NCBI GenBank assembly: GCA_022841365.1
Contig: JALHRP010000004.1
Coordinates: forward strand, 1 to 48,105
Direction of reading: 5' to 3'
Source: Chitinophagaceae bacterium
GTDB taxonomy: Bacteria; Bacteroidota; Bacteroidia; Chitinophagales; Chitinophagaceae
DNA length: 48,105 bases
The position numbers were made by a program, and so were the translations under genes. Within the stretch, counting starts at the first letter, position 1; every line of letters begins with the position of its first letter. Below are positions 16,516 through 23,979 of this stretch, piece after piece. Below the pieces are notes generated by a model. It searched no databases. It worked only from the letters and a program-made list of their open reading frames with translations, and was not told the DNA's origin.

Positions 16516-18111
16516 CTAATGTTTAAAATGCCGCATTCCTGTGATCACCATCGCAAGGTTGTTTTGCTTACAGTATTCAATCGAATCGTTATCACGGATA
16601 GAACCACCCGGTTGAATAAATGCGGTGATCCCTGCTGCATGGCCCATCTGCACACAATCATTGAACGGGAAAAATGCATCACTCGCCATGACTGCACCCG
16701 TAAGATCGAAGTTGAATTGTTTTGCTTTTTCAACCGATTGACGTAATGAATCAATACGACTTGTTTGTCCGCAACCTTTACCCACCAGTTGTTTATTCTT
16801 CACCAATGCAATTGCATTGCTCTTTAAATGTTTGCAGATAATATTTGCAAATACCAGATCATCTTTTTCTTCTGCAGTAGTTTCTCTTCCACCTGCTTCT
16901 TTCCATTCAGTATAATTGCCTTCATCAATTCCCTGCACCAATACACCGTTCAATAATGATTTGTATTGTTGTTTTGTTTCAGGTTGATTTTTCAGTTGTA
17001 ACAAAATGCGGTTCCTCTTCGACTTTAATACTTCCAGTGCATCTGCATCAAACGATGGAGCAATTAATACTTCAAAGAAAATTTCATTGATGGCTTCTGC
17101 AGTAGCTTTATCAATTTCGCCATTGCAAACCAATACACCGCCAAATGCACTTTCAGGATCACCTGCCAATGCAGCATCCCAACTTTCTTTTACAGATGCT
17201 CTTGCTGCAACACCGCAAACATTGGTATGTTTAATAATTGCAAACCAAATATCGTTAGCTGTATTTACATCCCCTCCGCTGGAGAGCCTGTCCCGATTGC
17301 TCGGGAGGCTTGGGGAGGCTTCTCCGATTAATTGTACTGCAGCATCTACATCAACCAGATTATTATAGCTTAATTCTTTTCCGTTTAATTGTGTAAACAA
17401 CTCATCAAGATTACCGAAGAAACGTGCATTCTGATGAGGGTTCTCACCATAACGCATCATTTTTTCTTCTTTGTTGAATGGAGTTTCAACAGCCGATTGA
17501 TGAAAGTAGTTGCTGATTGCAGTATCATATGCCGTGCACACATCAAATGCTTTTACAGCAAATGCACGACGTTGCTCATAAGTTGTTTCGCCATTTTGAT
17601 TACGAAGCATTTCTTCCAGCACAGCATATTCTTTCTTTGCTGCAAGCACCACCACATCTTTGTGATTTTTACCTGCGGCTCTGATCATGGATGGTCCGCC
17701 AATATCAATTTTTTCAATGATCGCTTTTTCGGCCTCCTCCCGGCCTCCTCCAAAGGAGGAGGAGGAAAACTGCGCAACAGTTTCTTCAAATGGATAGAGA
17801 TCAACAATCACCAGATCCAGCTCGGGAATATTGTACTGCTTCATTTCTTCCAGGTGCTGTGCATCATCTCTTTTACCAAGAATACCTCCAAACACAGAAG
17901 GGTGCAAAGTTTTTACACGTCCTCCTAAAATAGAAGGGTAGCTGGTTAAACTTTCAACTGGTACAACAGGAATACCCAGCTTTTCTATAAACTGTTGTGT
18001 GCCGCCGGTAGAATAAATGGTAACTCCCTGTGCATGTAAAAGCTGAACCAATGAATCCAGACCGTCTTTGTAAAAAACTGAAATGAGTGCTGATTGAATT
18101 TTCTTTGTCAT
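16516..18111 (-). CDS. purH: Bifunctional AICAR transformylase/IMP cyclohydrolase PurH
   Basis: PurH carries out the last two steps of IMP synthesis. The N-terminal MGS-like cyclohydrolase domain (residues 1-150) shows STGGT, GGRVKTLHP and VDLYPFEETV. The AICAR transformylase domain shows MRYGENPHQ, the KHTNVCG motif (294-300), and the C-terminal ending FIQPGGSIRD ... VITGMRHFKH. At 531 residues it is longer than most orthologues (about 505-515). The extra length is in two places, both made by palindromic DNA: residues about 115-126 (SSSSFGGGREE region) and about 264-286 (EASPSLPSNRDRLSSGG region). Both keep the frame open and leave the motifs intact, so the gene is probably functional. It is preceded by a TACCTTTG promoter box. 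Confidence 0.95.
   Translation of the reverse strand: MTKKIQSALISVFYKDGLDSLVQLLHAQGVTIYSTGGTQQFIEKLGIPVVPVESLTSYPSILGGRVKTLHPSVFGGILGKRDDAQHLEEMKQYNIPELDLVIVDLYPFEETVAQFSSSSFGGGREEAEKAIIEKIDIGGPSMIRAAGKNHKDVVVLAAKKEYAVLEEMLRNQNGETTYEQRRAFAVKAFDVCTAYDTAISNYFHQSAVETPFNKEEKMMRYGENPHQNARFFGNLDELFTQLNGKELSYNNLVDVDAAVQLIGEASPSLPSNRDRLSSGGDVNTANDIWFAIIKHTNVCGVAARASVKESWDAALAGDPESAFGGVLVCNGEIDKATAEAINEIFFEVLIAPSFDADALEVLKSKRNRILLQLKNQPETKQQYKSLLNGVLVQGIDEGNYTEWKEAGGRETTAEEKDDLVFANIICKHLKSNAIALVKNKQLVGKGCGQTSRIDSLRQSVEKAKQFNFDLTGAVMASDAFFPFNDCVQMGHAAGITAFIQPGGSIRDNDSIEYCKQNNLAMVITGMRHFKH
17271..17325. repeat. Palindromic repeat inside purH, copy 3
   Basis: A compound palindrome has the core TCCCGA-TTGC-TCGGGA (17291-17306), outer AGCC/GGCT arms, and CCTCC (17273-17277) opposite GGAGG (17314-17318). 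Read on the minus strand it has the family's GCCTCCCC tail followed by the hairpin. It encodes about residues 264-281 of PurH, a stretch absent from the usual family sequence between the VDVDAAVQLI and FAIIKHTN motifs. Confidence 0.75.
17732..17765. repeat. Palindromic repeat inside purH, copy 4
   Basis: The tail GCCTCCTCCCGG is followed by a perfect 8-bp stem (CCTCCTCC 17744-17751 with GGAGGAGG 17755-17762, loop AAA). On the coding strand it yields Ser-Ser-Ser-Ser-Phe-Gly-Gly-Gly at PurH residues 116-123, just before AIIEKIDIGGPS. Most orthologues have a shorter linker there. Confidence 0.75.
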
Positions 18112-18165
18112 TTGAATAAAGCGTCAAAAAATTGATAAATGTGGCATCAACCGTGAAAGAAGTCG

Positions 18166-18173
18166 CAAAGGTA
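18166..18173 (-). promoter_or_regulatory. -7 box TACCTTTG for purH
   Basis: Reads TACCTTTG on the minus strand, 54 nt before the purH ATG and 5 bp beyond the comEC stop. purH is therefore likely transcribed separately from comEC with a leader of roughly 45 nt. Confidence 0.6.
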
Positions 18174-18178
18174 AGCGT

Positions 18179-20263
18179 CTAGAGATTCATCACAAAAGCA
18201 CCCTGTTCACTTGTGCAGAAATAATTGAGCTGCAAACGTTCGCAGTCTTTTTTCCAGAGATTGATTTTCCATTGCGGGTTTGAACTGTCAAATACAACCA
18301 GCTTGCAATCCACTGTTTTTAGCAGATCAGTGATGTACAGACGGGGATTTTTGGAAATGATCAGCACATCTGCTTTGATCCGTGGCTGCAGCGAATCATA
18401 AACATATGATTGGTTGATGTGGATAATCTTTTTTCCGTTGATGCTGTACGAGTTGTTTTGCATGGATGCCGGTATCATCGGAGAATGATAACTGTGAAAT
18501 AAAATTCGTGATGGCTTCAGGTGAAAGTTTCGCAGAAAGCCATCCTGCAGTAAAACAGAATCGCCTTTAAAGAGGTATTGGCTGCCCAACATAAAATCAA
18601 TAGCCGTATGCTGCGATAAATTATAAACGATCAGTTTTTTCTGTTTCCCTGTTTGATATACGAAAACACTTTGCAACAGGAAGAAAGCGGCGAGAAAGCC
18701 GGCACTCCATTTCAATGCCTTTGTATTTTTCTGCAGTAACCAGATACCGGTTGATGCAATAAACGCATACAGTAAAATGGTTTGCAGGGGATGATGCTGA
18801 ATGCCGTCTGTTACAGCAAACGTAAAATGATCTGCCCAAATAATAAATTCGTTCATCCACTTTAATAAATAACTGAATACTGTTCCGGTAAAAGCTGCAA
18901 CGGGTTGAATGAATGAAACAACAATCAGCAGAATTTCTCCAAACAAAATAATGCTGCTTAACGGTACGGCAACAAAATTGGTGATGAGAAATAAATTAGG
19001 AGCCTGGTGAAAATGATACATGCAGAGCGGCAGTGTTAAGATCTGTGCCGATAATGTAACAGCATTCAGTTGCCATGCTTTATCCAATAGTTTATTGTTG
19101 AATGAAAGCCAGTGATAAATCGGCTTCATAAATAATACAATACTTAATACTGCAGCATAAGAAAGCTGAAAGCCCACATCCCACAAATAGAACGGATTGT
19201 AACAGAGCAATACAAATGCAGATGCTGCCATGCTGTTATAGATATTTCCTTTTTTACTCAGCAAGTCGCCACCTGAAATAAATGTAAACATGATAGCTGC
19301 CCTTAACACTGATGCTCCTGCTCCGGTAAGTAAACTGAAGATCCATAGGAAAGAAAGCACCAGCAATGGTTTCAGCCATTTCAGTTGTTTGTATTTGTTC
19401 AAAGGTTGAAAGAGCAGTAACAGCAACCAGTAAATTAAACCAAGATGTAAACCGCTGATGGCAATTACATGCACTACACCTGTATTACTGTATGCCTGTA
19501 CCAAATCTCTGTCCAGATCATCACGGTAACCAATGAGCAATGCTTCTGCTACACTGATCTCTTGGTCACCTTTAATATGTGTACGAAGTACAGAAAGGAT
19601 ATATGCTTTTGTTCGGTAGATGAACGACCAGAAAAAAGAAGTTTTTGTAGCATTCAATACCACATAATCTGTTTTCTTTACAAACAGTTGATGGGTGATG
19701 CTATTGAACAATGCATAACGTTTATAATCGAACCCGCCGGGGTTGCCTGCATTTTTAATTTCCTGTAAGGGTTTGTTGATTGCAATGATGTTGCCGTATT
19801 GTAATGCAGGCATTACACTGTCTTTCTGAAAATAGAGAATGATATCACCGCTCACCTGTTTTGTTTTTCCGTTATGCTGTACCGAAATAATTTCTGCCTG
19901 CGCTTTATAGGTTTTTTGTTTTTCACTCAAAGGTTCCAGTAAACGGAGCTGAACAACATCTCCGGGTTGATACACATGACCCACCCACTGCTGTTGATGC
20001 GGCACCTGTTTAAGCCATGTAAGCAGAACCGCAAAACCCAGCATGAAAAGTGAAACAGCACAACCCGGCAGCCAGCTGAATGTAAATTTTCGTTGTTCGT
20101 TCAGTAAGAGATAAAGCAATGCAAAAGGAAGTGCTGCTGCAATCAGGTATAGACCAATGATCCATTGCAGTGAAAAATACCAGCTGCAAATAATCCCTGC
20201 TGCAAACGGAACCAGCAACCGCAGAAAGGGAATGTTTTTCCAAATGGGAATTTTGGGCGACAT
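18179..20263 (-). CDS. comEC: ComEC/Rec2 family DNA-uptake channel protein
   Basis: ComEC forms the inner-membrane channel for single-stranded DNA during natural transformation. This 694-residue protein has N-terminal helices (FLRLLVPFAAGIICSWYF), a soluble DUF4131 OB-like domain (GDVVQLRLLEPLSEKQKTYKAQAEII, about 95-165), and the Competence domain with its signature HVIAISGLHLGLIYWLL (about 268-284) and LLTGAGASVLRAAIMF (about 315-330). The C-terminal region after about residue 545 occupies the metallo-beta-lactamase position but has no HxHxDH motif, so its nuclease function is likely lost. Such degenerate tails are known in Bacteroidota. It lies 32 bp downstream of the DinB-family gene. Confidence 0.9.
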   Translation of the reverse strand: MSPKIPIWKNIPFLRLLVPFAAGIICSWYFSLQWIIGLYLIAAALPFALLYLLLNEQRKFTFSWLPGCAVSLFMLGFAVLLTWLKQVPHQQQWVGHVYQPGDVVQLRLLEPLSEKQKTYKAQAEIISVQHNGKTKQVSGDIILYFQKDSVMPALQYGNIIAINKPLQEIKNAGNPGGFDYKRYALFNSITHQLFVKKTDYVVLNATKTSFFWSFIYRTKAYILSVLRTHIKGDQEISVAEALLIGYRDDLDRDLVQAYSNTGVVHVIAISGLHLGLIYWLLLLLFQPLNKYKQLKWLKPLLVLSFLWIFSLLTGAGASVLRAAIMFTFISGGDLLSKKGNIYNSMAASAFVLLCYNPFYLWDVGFQLSYAAVLSIVLFMKPIYHWLSFNNKLLDKAWQLNAVTLSAQILTLPLCMYHFHQAPNLFLITNFVAVPLSSIILFGEILLIVVSFIQPVAAFTGTVFSYLLKWMNEFIIWADHFTFAVTDGIQHHPLQTILLYAFIASTGIWLLQKNTKALKWSAGFLAAFFLLQSVFVYQTGKQKKLIVYNLSQHTAIDFMLGSQYLFKGDSVLLQDGFLRNFHLKPSRILFHSYHSPMIPASMQNNSYSINGKKIIHINQSYVYDSLQPRIKADVLIISKNPRLYITDLLKTVDCKLVVFDSSNPQWKINLWKKDCERLQLNYFCTSEQGAFVMNL

Positions 20264-20295
20264 TCCGATAAGGTAGAAAAACTTTTATTCTGCTC

Positions 20296-20769
20296 CTATT
20301 CTCCCAACAAATTTTTGAGAAAAGCAATCTGTCCCAAGTGATAAATATGATGCTGGATCAATCCGTTGAGCAGAAAACGGTAATTGTATTCACGGAAATC
20401 AACCATCTCACTTAAAAAAACGTCCTCTTTTTTTTCCAGCACAGCAATGAGTTGTTGGTGAATAGATTCAAATTCTGCCAGACCTTTTTCCCATGTATGA
20501 ATTTTTGGATCAATGATCCGCCAATCCATTTCTTCGGATGCTTTGAGATCATAGCCCTGATTTTTTTCCAGCCGCTTCAATGTAAAATCGGCCCAGGTAA
20601 TCATGTGATACAATATTTCTATGGCCGCATGTGAATTCTCCGGATTGATGTACACCACTGCCGGATGTATTTTGCGGAGCATGGGCATTACTGCTTCGCC
20701 ATACCAGGGCTCACCGTTGAGCACCCGTTGCAGGTTGAGGATGATTGATTGGACTTCTTTGTTATGCAT
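20296..20769 (-). CDS. DinB family protein
   Basis: This 157-residue four-helix-bundle protein belongs to the DinB/YfiT metal-binding family. The conserved histidines that usually hold the metal are visible: His47 in NSHAAIEILYHMITWAD and two near the end in LIQHHIYHLGQIAFLKNLL. Members include thiol S-transferases (bacillithiol-type) and many proteins of unknown function; this one cannot be assigned a substrate. It starts at ATG 20769 and ends 32 bp before comEC. The upstream gap contains repeat copy 5 and the terminator of the carB-C transcript. Confidence 0.88.
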   Translation of the reverse strand: MHNKEVQSIILNLQRVLNGEPWYGEAVMPMLRKIHPAVVYINPENSHAAIEILYHMITWADFTLKRLEKNQGYDLKASEEMDWRIIDPKIHTWEKGLAEFESIHQQLIAVLEKKEDVFLSEMVDFREYNYRFLLNGLIQHHIYHLGQIAFLKNLLGE

Positions 20770-20794
20770 AGTTGTAAGTTACAAAAAACAAACC

Positions 20795-20828
20795 AGCCTC
20801 TCCCTCGTTCCCTCTCCGGTAGAGAGGG
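20795..20828. repeat. GCCTC-hairpin palindromic repeat, copy 5
   Basis: The tail AGCCTCTCCCTCGTT is followed by CCCTCTC (20810-20816), loop CGGTA and GAGAGGG (20822-20828). Its reverse complement matches copy 6 at 27444-27477 in 32 of 34 positions. The two copies are inverted and bracket carB-C plus the carbamoyltransferase module. Confidence 0.85.
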
Positions 20829-20970
20829 AGGCCAAGCTGCAAATCATTATCAGCTTATTTAATTAAGCATTTCAACAACAAGTCATAAATCAATTGTCTC
20901 AAACATTAACAATATGTCTGTAAGACGGAGAGGCAGGGAATTTTTCTTTTTTACTTTTTATCTTAACGGC

Positions 20971-21000
20971 AAAAAAAAACTCCGCAACAAGTGCGGAGTT
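20971..21000 (-). terminator. Intrinsic terminator of the carB-C transcript
   Basis: A perfect 9-bp stem (AACTCCGCA 20978-20986 with TGCGGAGTT 20992-21000) has a 5-nt loop. On the minus strand it is followed by a run of nine T. It lies 49 bp downstream of the carB-C stop. Confidence 0.9.
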
Positions 21001-21048
21001 GAATATCTTCTGAATCTCACGAATCCAATTAATCCCAGTTCAGACAAT

Positions 21049-22242
21049 TTACTTACTCAAATACATACTTCTATCCTTATACAACTGACGGAAGTAAGGA
21101 TCACGCAAATCTTTTATAAAACGGATGGCTTCACCTGTACTTTTCATTTCAGGCCCAAGCTCTTTATTTACATTAGGGAATTTATTAAAGCTGAACACCG
21201 GTTCTTTAATAGCATAACCGGTCAGTTTCTTTTCGTATGTAAAATCAGTGAGTTTCTTTTCACCCAACATCACTTTGGTAGCAATGTTCAGGTAAGGAAT
21301 CTGGTAAGCTTTTGCAATAAACGGTGTAGTGCGTGATGCTCTCGGGTTGGCTTCAATTACATACACTTTCCCATCTTTAATGGCAAACTGAATATTGATA
21401 AGTCCGAGAATGTTGAGTGATTGTGCAATTCGTTTTGCATAATCTTTCATGGTAGTAACAATCAATGGAGTTAAGTTGAACTCAGGTAATACCGCATGGC
21501 TGTCGCCACTGTGAATACCGGCCGGCTCAATATGTTCCATTACACCCATTACATGAAAGTTCTCTCCATCATAAATCGCATCAATCTCAGCTTCCTGACA
21601 ACGATCAAGAAAATGATCAATCAATATTTTATTGCCAGGTAAATGTTTAATTAAACTCAACACACCTTTTTCCAGTTCTTCATCATTCAACACAATCCGC
21701 ATACGCTGCCCACCCAATACATAACTGGGACGAACAAGCACAGGGTAACCAACTTCTTTTGCCACTTCAATGGCTTCATCTGTATTATACGCTGTTCCAT
21801 ATTTGGGGTAAGGGATACCCAGTTCTTTCAGCAAATCACTGAAACGGCCACGGTCTTCGGCAATATCCATACTGTCGAATGAAGAACCGATGATGCGGAT
21901 ACCTTTTTCGTGCAGACGCTTTGCCAGCTTCAGGGCTGTTTGTCCGCCAAGCTGAACTATCACACCATACGGTTTTTCCAGTTCAATAATTTCCCAGAGA
22001 TGTTCCCAATAAACCGGTTCAAAATAAAGCTTATCGGCCATGTCAAAATCGGTACTCACTGTTTCGGGGTTGCAGTTCACCATAATTGCTTCGTAGCCGC
22101 ACTCTTTAATAGCGAGCAGACCGTGAACACAGCAATAATCGAACTCAATACCCTGACCAATACGGTTGGGGCCGCTGCCGAGAACAATGATTTTTTTGCG
22201 TTGAGATGGAATGGATTCGTTGTGGAGGATCGTATTTGCCAT
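21049..22242 (-). CDS. carB: Carbamoyl-phosphate synthase large subunit, C-terminal half (split CarB, carbamate-phosphorylating half)
   Basis: This 397-residue stand-alone protein equals the second half of CarB. It begins in the interdomain linker (NESIPSQRKKIIVLGSGPNRIGQG) and continues through CCVHGLLAIKECGYEAIMVNCNPETVSTD. The second ATP-grasp domain shows RPSYVLGGQRMRIV, HIEPAGIHSGDS and INIQFAIKDGKVYVIEANPRASRT. It ends at about the start of the MGS-like allosteric domain, which is absent; CarB without this domain is, from memory, not rare in Bacteroidota. It normally phosphorylates carbamate to carbamoyl phosphate as one chain with the first half, here encoded 5.2 kb away at 27480-29126. 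It has its own ATG and its own TACCTTTG box 7 nt upstream. The ATP-grasp motifs look intact, so the halves probably assemble as two subunits. Confidence 0.93.
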   Translation of the reverse strand: MANTILHNESIPSQRKKIIVLGSGPNRIGQGIEFDYCCVHGLLAIKECGYEAIMVNCNPETVSTDFDMADKLYFEPVYWEHLWEIIELEKPYGVIVQLGGQTALKLAKRLHEKGIRIIGSSFDSMDIAEDRGRFSDLLKELGIPYPKYGTAYNTDEAIEVAKEVGYPVLVRPSYVLGGQRMRIVLNDEELEKGVLSLIKHLPGNKILIDHFLDRCQEAEIDAIYDGENFHVMGVMEHIEPAGIHSGDSHAVLPEFNLTPLIVTTMKDYAKRIAQSLNILGLINIQFAIKDGKVYVIEANPRASRTTPFIAKAYQIPYLNIATKVMLGEKKLTDFTYEKKLTGYAIKEPVFSFNKFPNVNKELGPEMKSTGEAIRFIKDLRDPYFRQLYKDRSMYLSK

Positions 22243-22249
22243 TGCGCTG

Positions 22250-22257
22250 CAAAGGTA
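22250..22257 (-). promoter_or_regulatory. -7 box TACCTTTG for carB-C
   Basis: Reads TACCTTTG on the minus strand, followed by 7 nt and the ATG. It gives the detached C-half its own promoter, giving a very short leader. No clear -33 TTG is seen. Confidence 0.6.
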
Positions 22258-22329
22258 GGGGTGCAGAAAAAAATCCGGCGTATTTTTTTATCAAAATTTC
22301 AGCAACTTTTCCCCGCTAACAGTCATAAG

Positions 22330-22689
22330 CTAAAAGGGGTTTTCCAGATCGGCTTTTGTGTACAAATGATTCCGGGTTACGAATAACGAATCTGCAGTAC
22401 CGGCAGATTTTACAAAGCTGCTTTTTCCCAGCAAACGCATGAGTAAGGCAATGGGAGTAAGGATAACAAAGAAAATGATGCTGAGCAGGATGCGGCTGTT
22501 GATAAAGCCCAGCACTTTGGCAATCATCATCCAGCTGAGATGAATAAACTCGCCAATGGAACTGATGAGAAAACCAACAAAAGACATACCCACCGGCACC
22601 AGCATCCATTCTTTTCTGAAAAAGAAATAAAGCAGGCCAAAGCCAATGGTAATGACGATAAGAGAGCTATGTTTTTTTTGCCACTTCAT
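22330..22689 (-). CDS. SxtJ-like small membrane protein
   Basis: This 119-residue protein has three or four hydrophobic helices (LIVITIGFGLLYFF; MLVPVGMSFVGFLISSI; a final helix IIFFVILTPIALLMRLLGK about 70-88) and a short hydrophilic tail ending DLENPF. The ILTPIALLMRLLGK motif and the ENPF-type tail match the SxtJ family. That family is named after a gene of unknown role beside the O-carbamoyltransferase sxtI in saxitoxin clusters, and it recurs next to NodU/CmcH-type carbamoyltransferases in unrelated bacteria. Its start abuts the DUF5989 stop with no gap. It is the last gene of the inserted module before carB-C. Confidence 0.8.
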   Translation of the reverse strand: MKWQKKHSSLIVITIGFGLLYFFFRKEWMLVPVGMSFVGFLISSIGEFIHLSWMMIAKVLGFINSRILLSIIFFVILTPIALLMRLLGKSSFVKSAGTADSLFVTRNHLYTKADLENPF

Positions 22690-22842
22690 TTAAAAGAGTG
22701 AATAGATAAATGGTGCAACGGCGCTGCTGCCACCAAAAATTAATAAAACGCCCAATAGTAACATGACAATGATAATGGGAGCCAGCCACCATTTTTTCCG
22801 CACTTTTAAAAAGGCCCACATATCTTTTAAAAATTCGAGCAT
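22690..22842 (-). CDS. DUF5989 (SxtK-like) 50-residue membrane protein
   Basis: From ATG 22842 the protein is 50 residues: a basic/aromatic N-terminus (MLEFLKDMWAFLKVRKKWW), one transmembrane helix (LAPIIIVMLLLGVLLIF) and the ending GSSAVAPFIYSLF. This is the DUF5989 pattern (FL..RKKWWL.PI..., ...APFIY.LF), the family that includes SxtK. A longer upstream frame is out of phase with the SGNH gene it would overlap and was rejected. The start is 4 bp after the SGNH stop and the stop abuts the SxtJ-like start, so all three are probably translated together. Family knowledge suggests it works with the carbamoyltransferase; its biochemical role is unknown. Confidence 0.85.
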   Translation of the reverse strand: MLEFLKDMWAFLKVRKKWWLAPIIIVMLLLGVLLIFGGSSAVAPFIYSLF

Positions 22843-22846
22843 AAAC

Positions 22847-23974
22847 TCAGGGTTGATGTGTTGTATCTGATTGTAAGTAACTGTAAAGATACGTTGCGGC
22901 CAGTTGATTGCCAGCCTCACTCCAATGCGGATCGCAGGGTAAAAAATAATTGTTACCGGGTGCTGATGCAAAAACCGGCAGCAGGTCTACAAATTCAATG
23001 CGGTTTTTTTTGCAAAATGCGTTTAGCTCAGGCGATAATTTATTTTGCTGATCCGTTTTGTAGCGTTTGATTTCAGAAGCCACAGGAATTGTAAACAGGA
23101 TGATGCGTTTATCAGTCGCCGAGTTTTTAATTTGGGTGAGAATAAAACAAAAGCGTTCAAAATCTGCAGCCGAATAATTTACAAAGCCGGAGTAGTCATT
23201 TTTATACAGTTGATGTGCTTTGCGGTTTTGGCGGAAATAATCAACAAGATGAAACCAGAACGTATAAGCTCGTAAAAAACGGGCAACCGTTCCTTTCAGA
23301 CTGTTATGTTTACTAAAATATCCTTCCTTATTAAATGTAGTTTTCTCAAAGGAGCTGTTATAAAACTGCAGTGCATAACCGTTGTTTGATTTTACATAAT
23401 AGGGTTTGTATCGTTTCATTCCGTCGTATAAACCTTTATGAACATCCGGGTCGTTATCAAAAAAATCATTGATAGGTAATAAGCCAATCAGGATGGTTTG
23501 ATGTGCAAAACCGGAAGCCAGCTTTTTATATACCAGATATTCCTGTGTTGTACTGAAATCGGAGCAGCCAAAATTCAAATATTCTTTTCCTGTTTTTTTG
23601 CTGAGCAGGTTTGATAAACGATTGGAGTCTGCAATTCCAAAGCCTTCAATAAATGAATCGCCCAACACAATTACTCCGTTACTGTCTGCAACATGTTGTT
23701 TCCATTCTTTATCACGGGCACCATAACTGTTGATTGAATACTGCACAGAAAAACAGTCACGCTTAAACATAAAATTCTCAGGATAATGCCAGGTGCCCCA
23801 TTCTGGCTTCAGGTCAGCAAACTGATAGGGATAATGTTTTTCTTTCAGGGAAAATGTAAAATGGGGCCTGGTCGCAGGGATATATCCGGTTACAATCATT
23901 AACCAGCAAACCAGTTCTGCCAGTACATAACTGACAAGTGAGATGATGAAATAATAACTGAGTTTGCGTTTCAT
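22847..23974 (-). CDS. Membrane-anchored SGNH/GDSL-fold protein of the carbamoyltransferase module
   Basis: The 375-residue protein has an N-terminal signal anchor (YYFIISLVSYVLAELVCWLMIV, about residues 7-28), so the catalytic domain should lie outside the cytoplasm. SGNH blocks are visible: block I VIVLGDSFIEGFG (about 100-112, nucleophile Ser in GDS), a block III-like position LIGLLPINDFFD, and block V DPHWSEAGNQLA (Asp-Pro-His catalytic pair, about 352-363). The family acts as esterases or O-acyltransferases on glycans and lipids. Spacing is tight: 5 bp after the carbamoyltransferase and 4 bp before DUF5989. Only SGNH blocks are seen, so substrate and reaction are open. A role in modifying the carbamoylated product is inference. 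Confidence 0.82.
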   Translation of the reverse strand: MKRKLSYYFIISLVSYVLAELVCWLMIVTGYIPATRPHFTFSLKEKHYPYQFADLKPEWGTWHYPENFMFKRDCFSVQYSINSYGARDKEWKQHVADSNGVIVLGDSFIEGFGIADSNRLSNLLSKKTGKEYLNFGCSDFSTTQEYLVYKKLASGFAHQTILIGLLPINDFFDNDPDVHKGLYDGMKRYKPYYVKSNNGYALQFYNSSFEKTTFNKEGYFSKHNSLKGTVARFLRAYTFWFHLVDYFRQNRKAHQLYKNDYSGFVNYSAADFERFCFILTQIKNSATDKRIILFTIPVASEIKRYKTDQQNKLSPELNAFCKKNRIEFVDLLPVFASAPGNNYFLPCDPHWSEAGNQLAATYLYSYLQSDTTHQP

Positions 23975-23979
23975 GGTTA

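Noticed and set aside
17271-17765. purH as a pseudogene disrupted by repeats
   Set aside because: Both inserts keep the frame, and all catalytic motifs and the natural C-terminus are present.
22843-22971. Longer DUF5989 protein of 93 residues
   Set aside because: The extra 43 residues come from overlap with the SGNH gene in another frame; DUF5989 proteins are about 50 residues and start at MLEFLKDMW.
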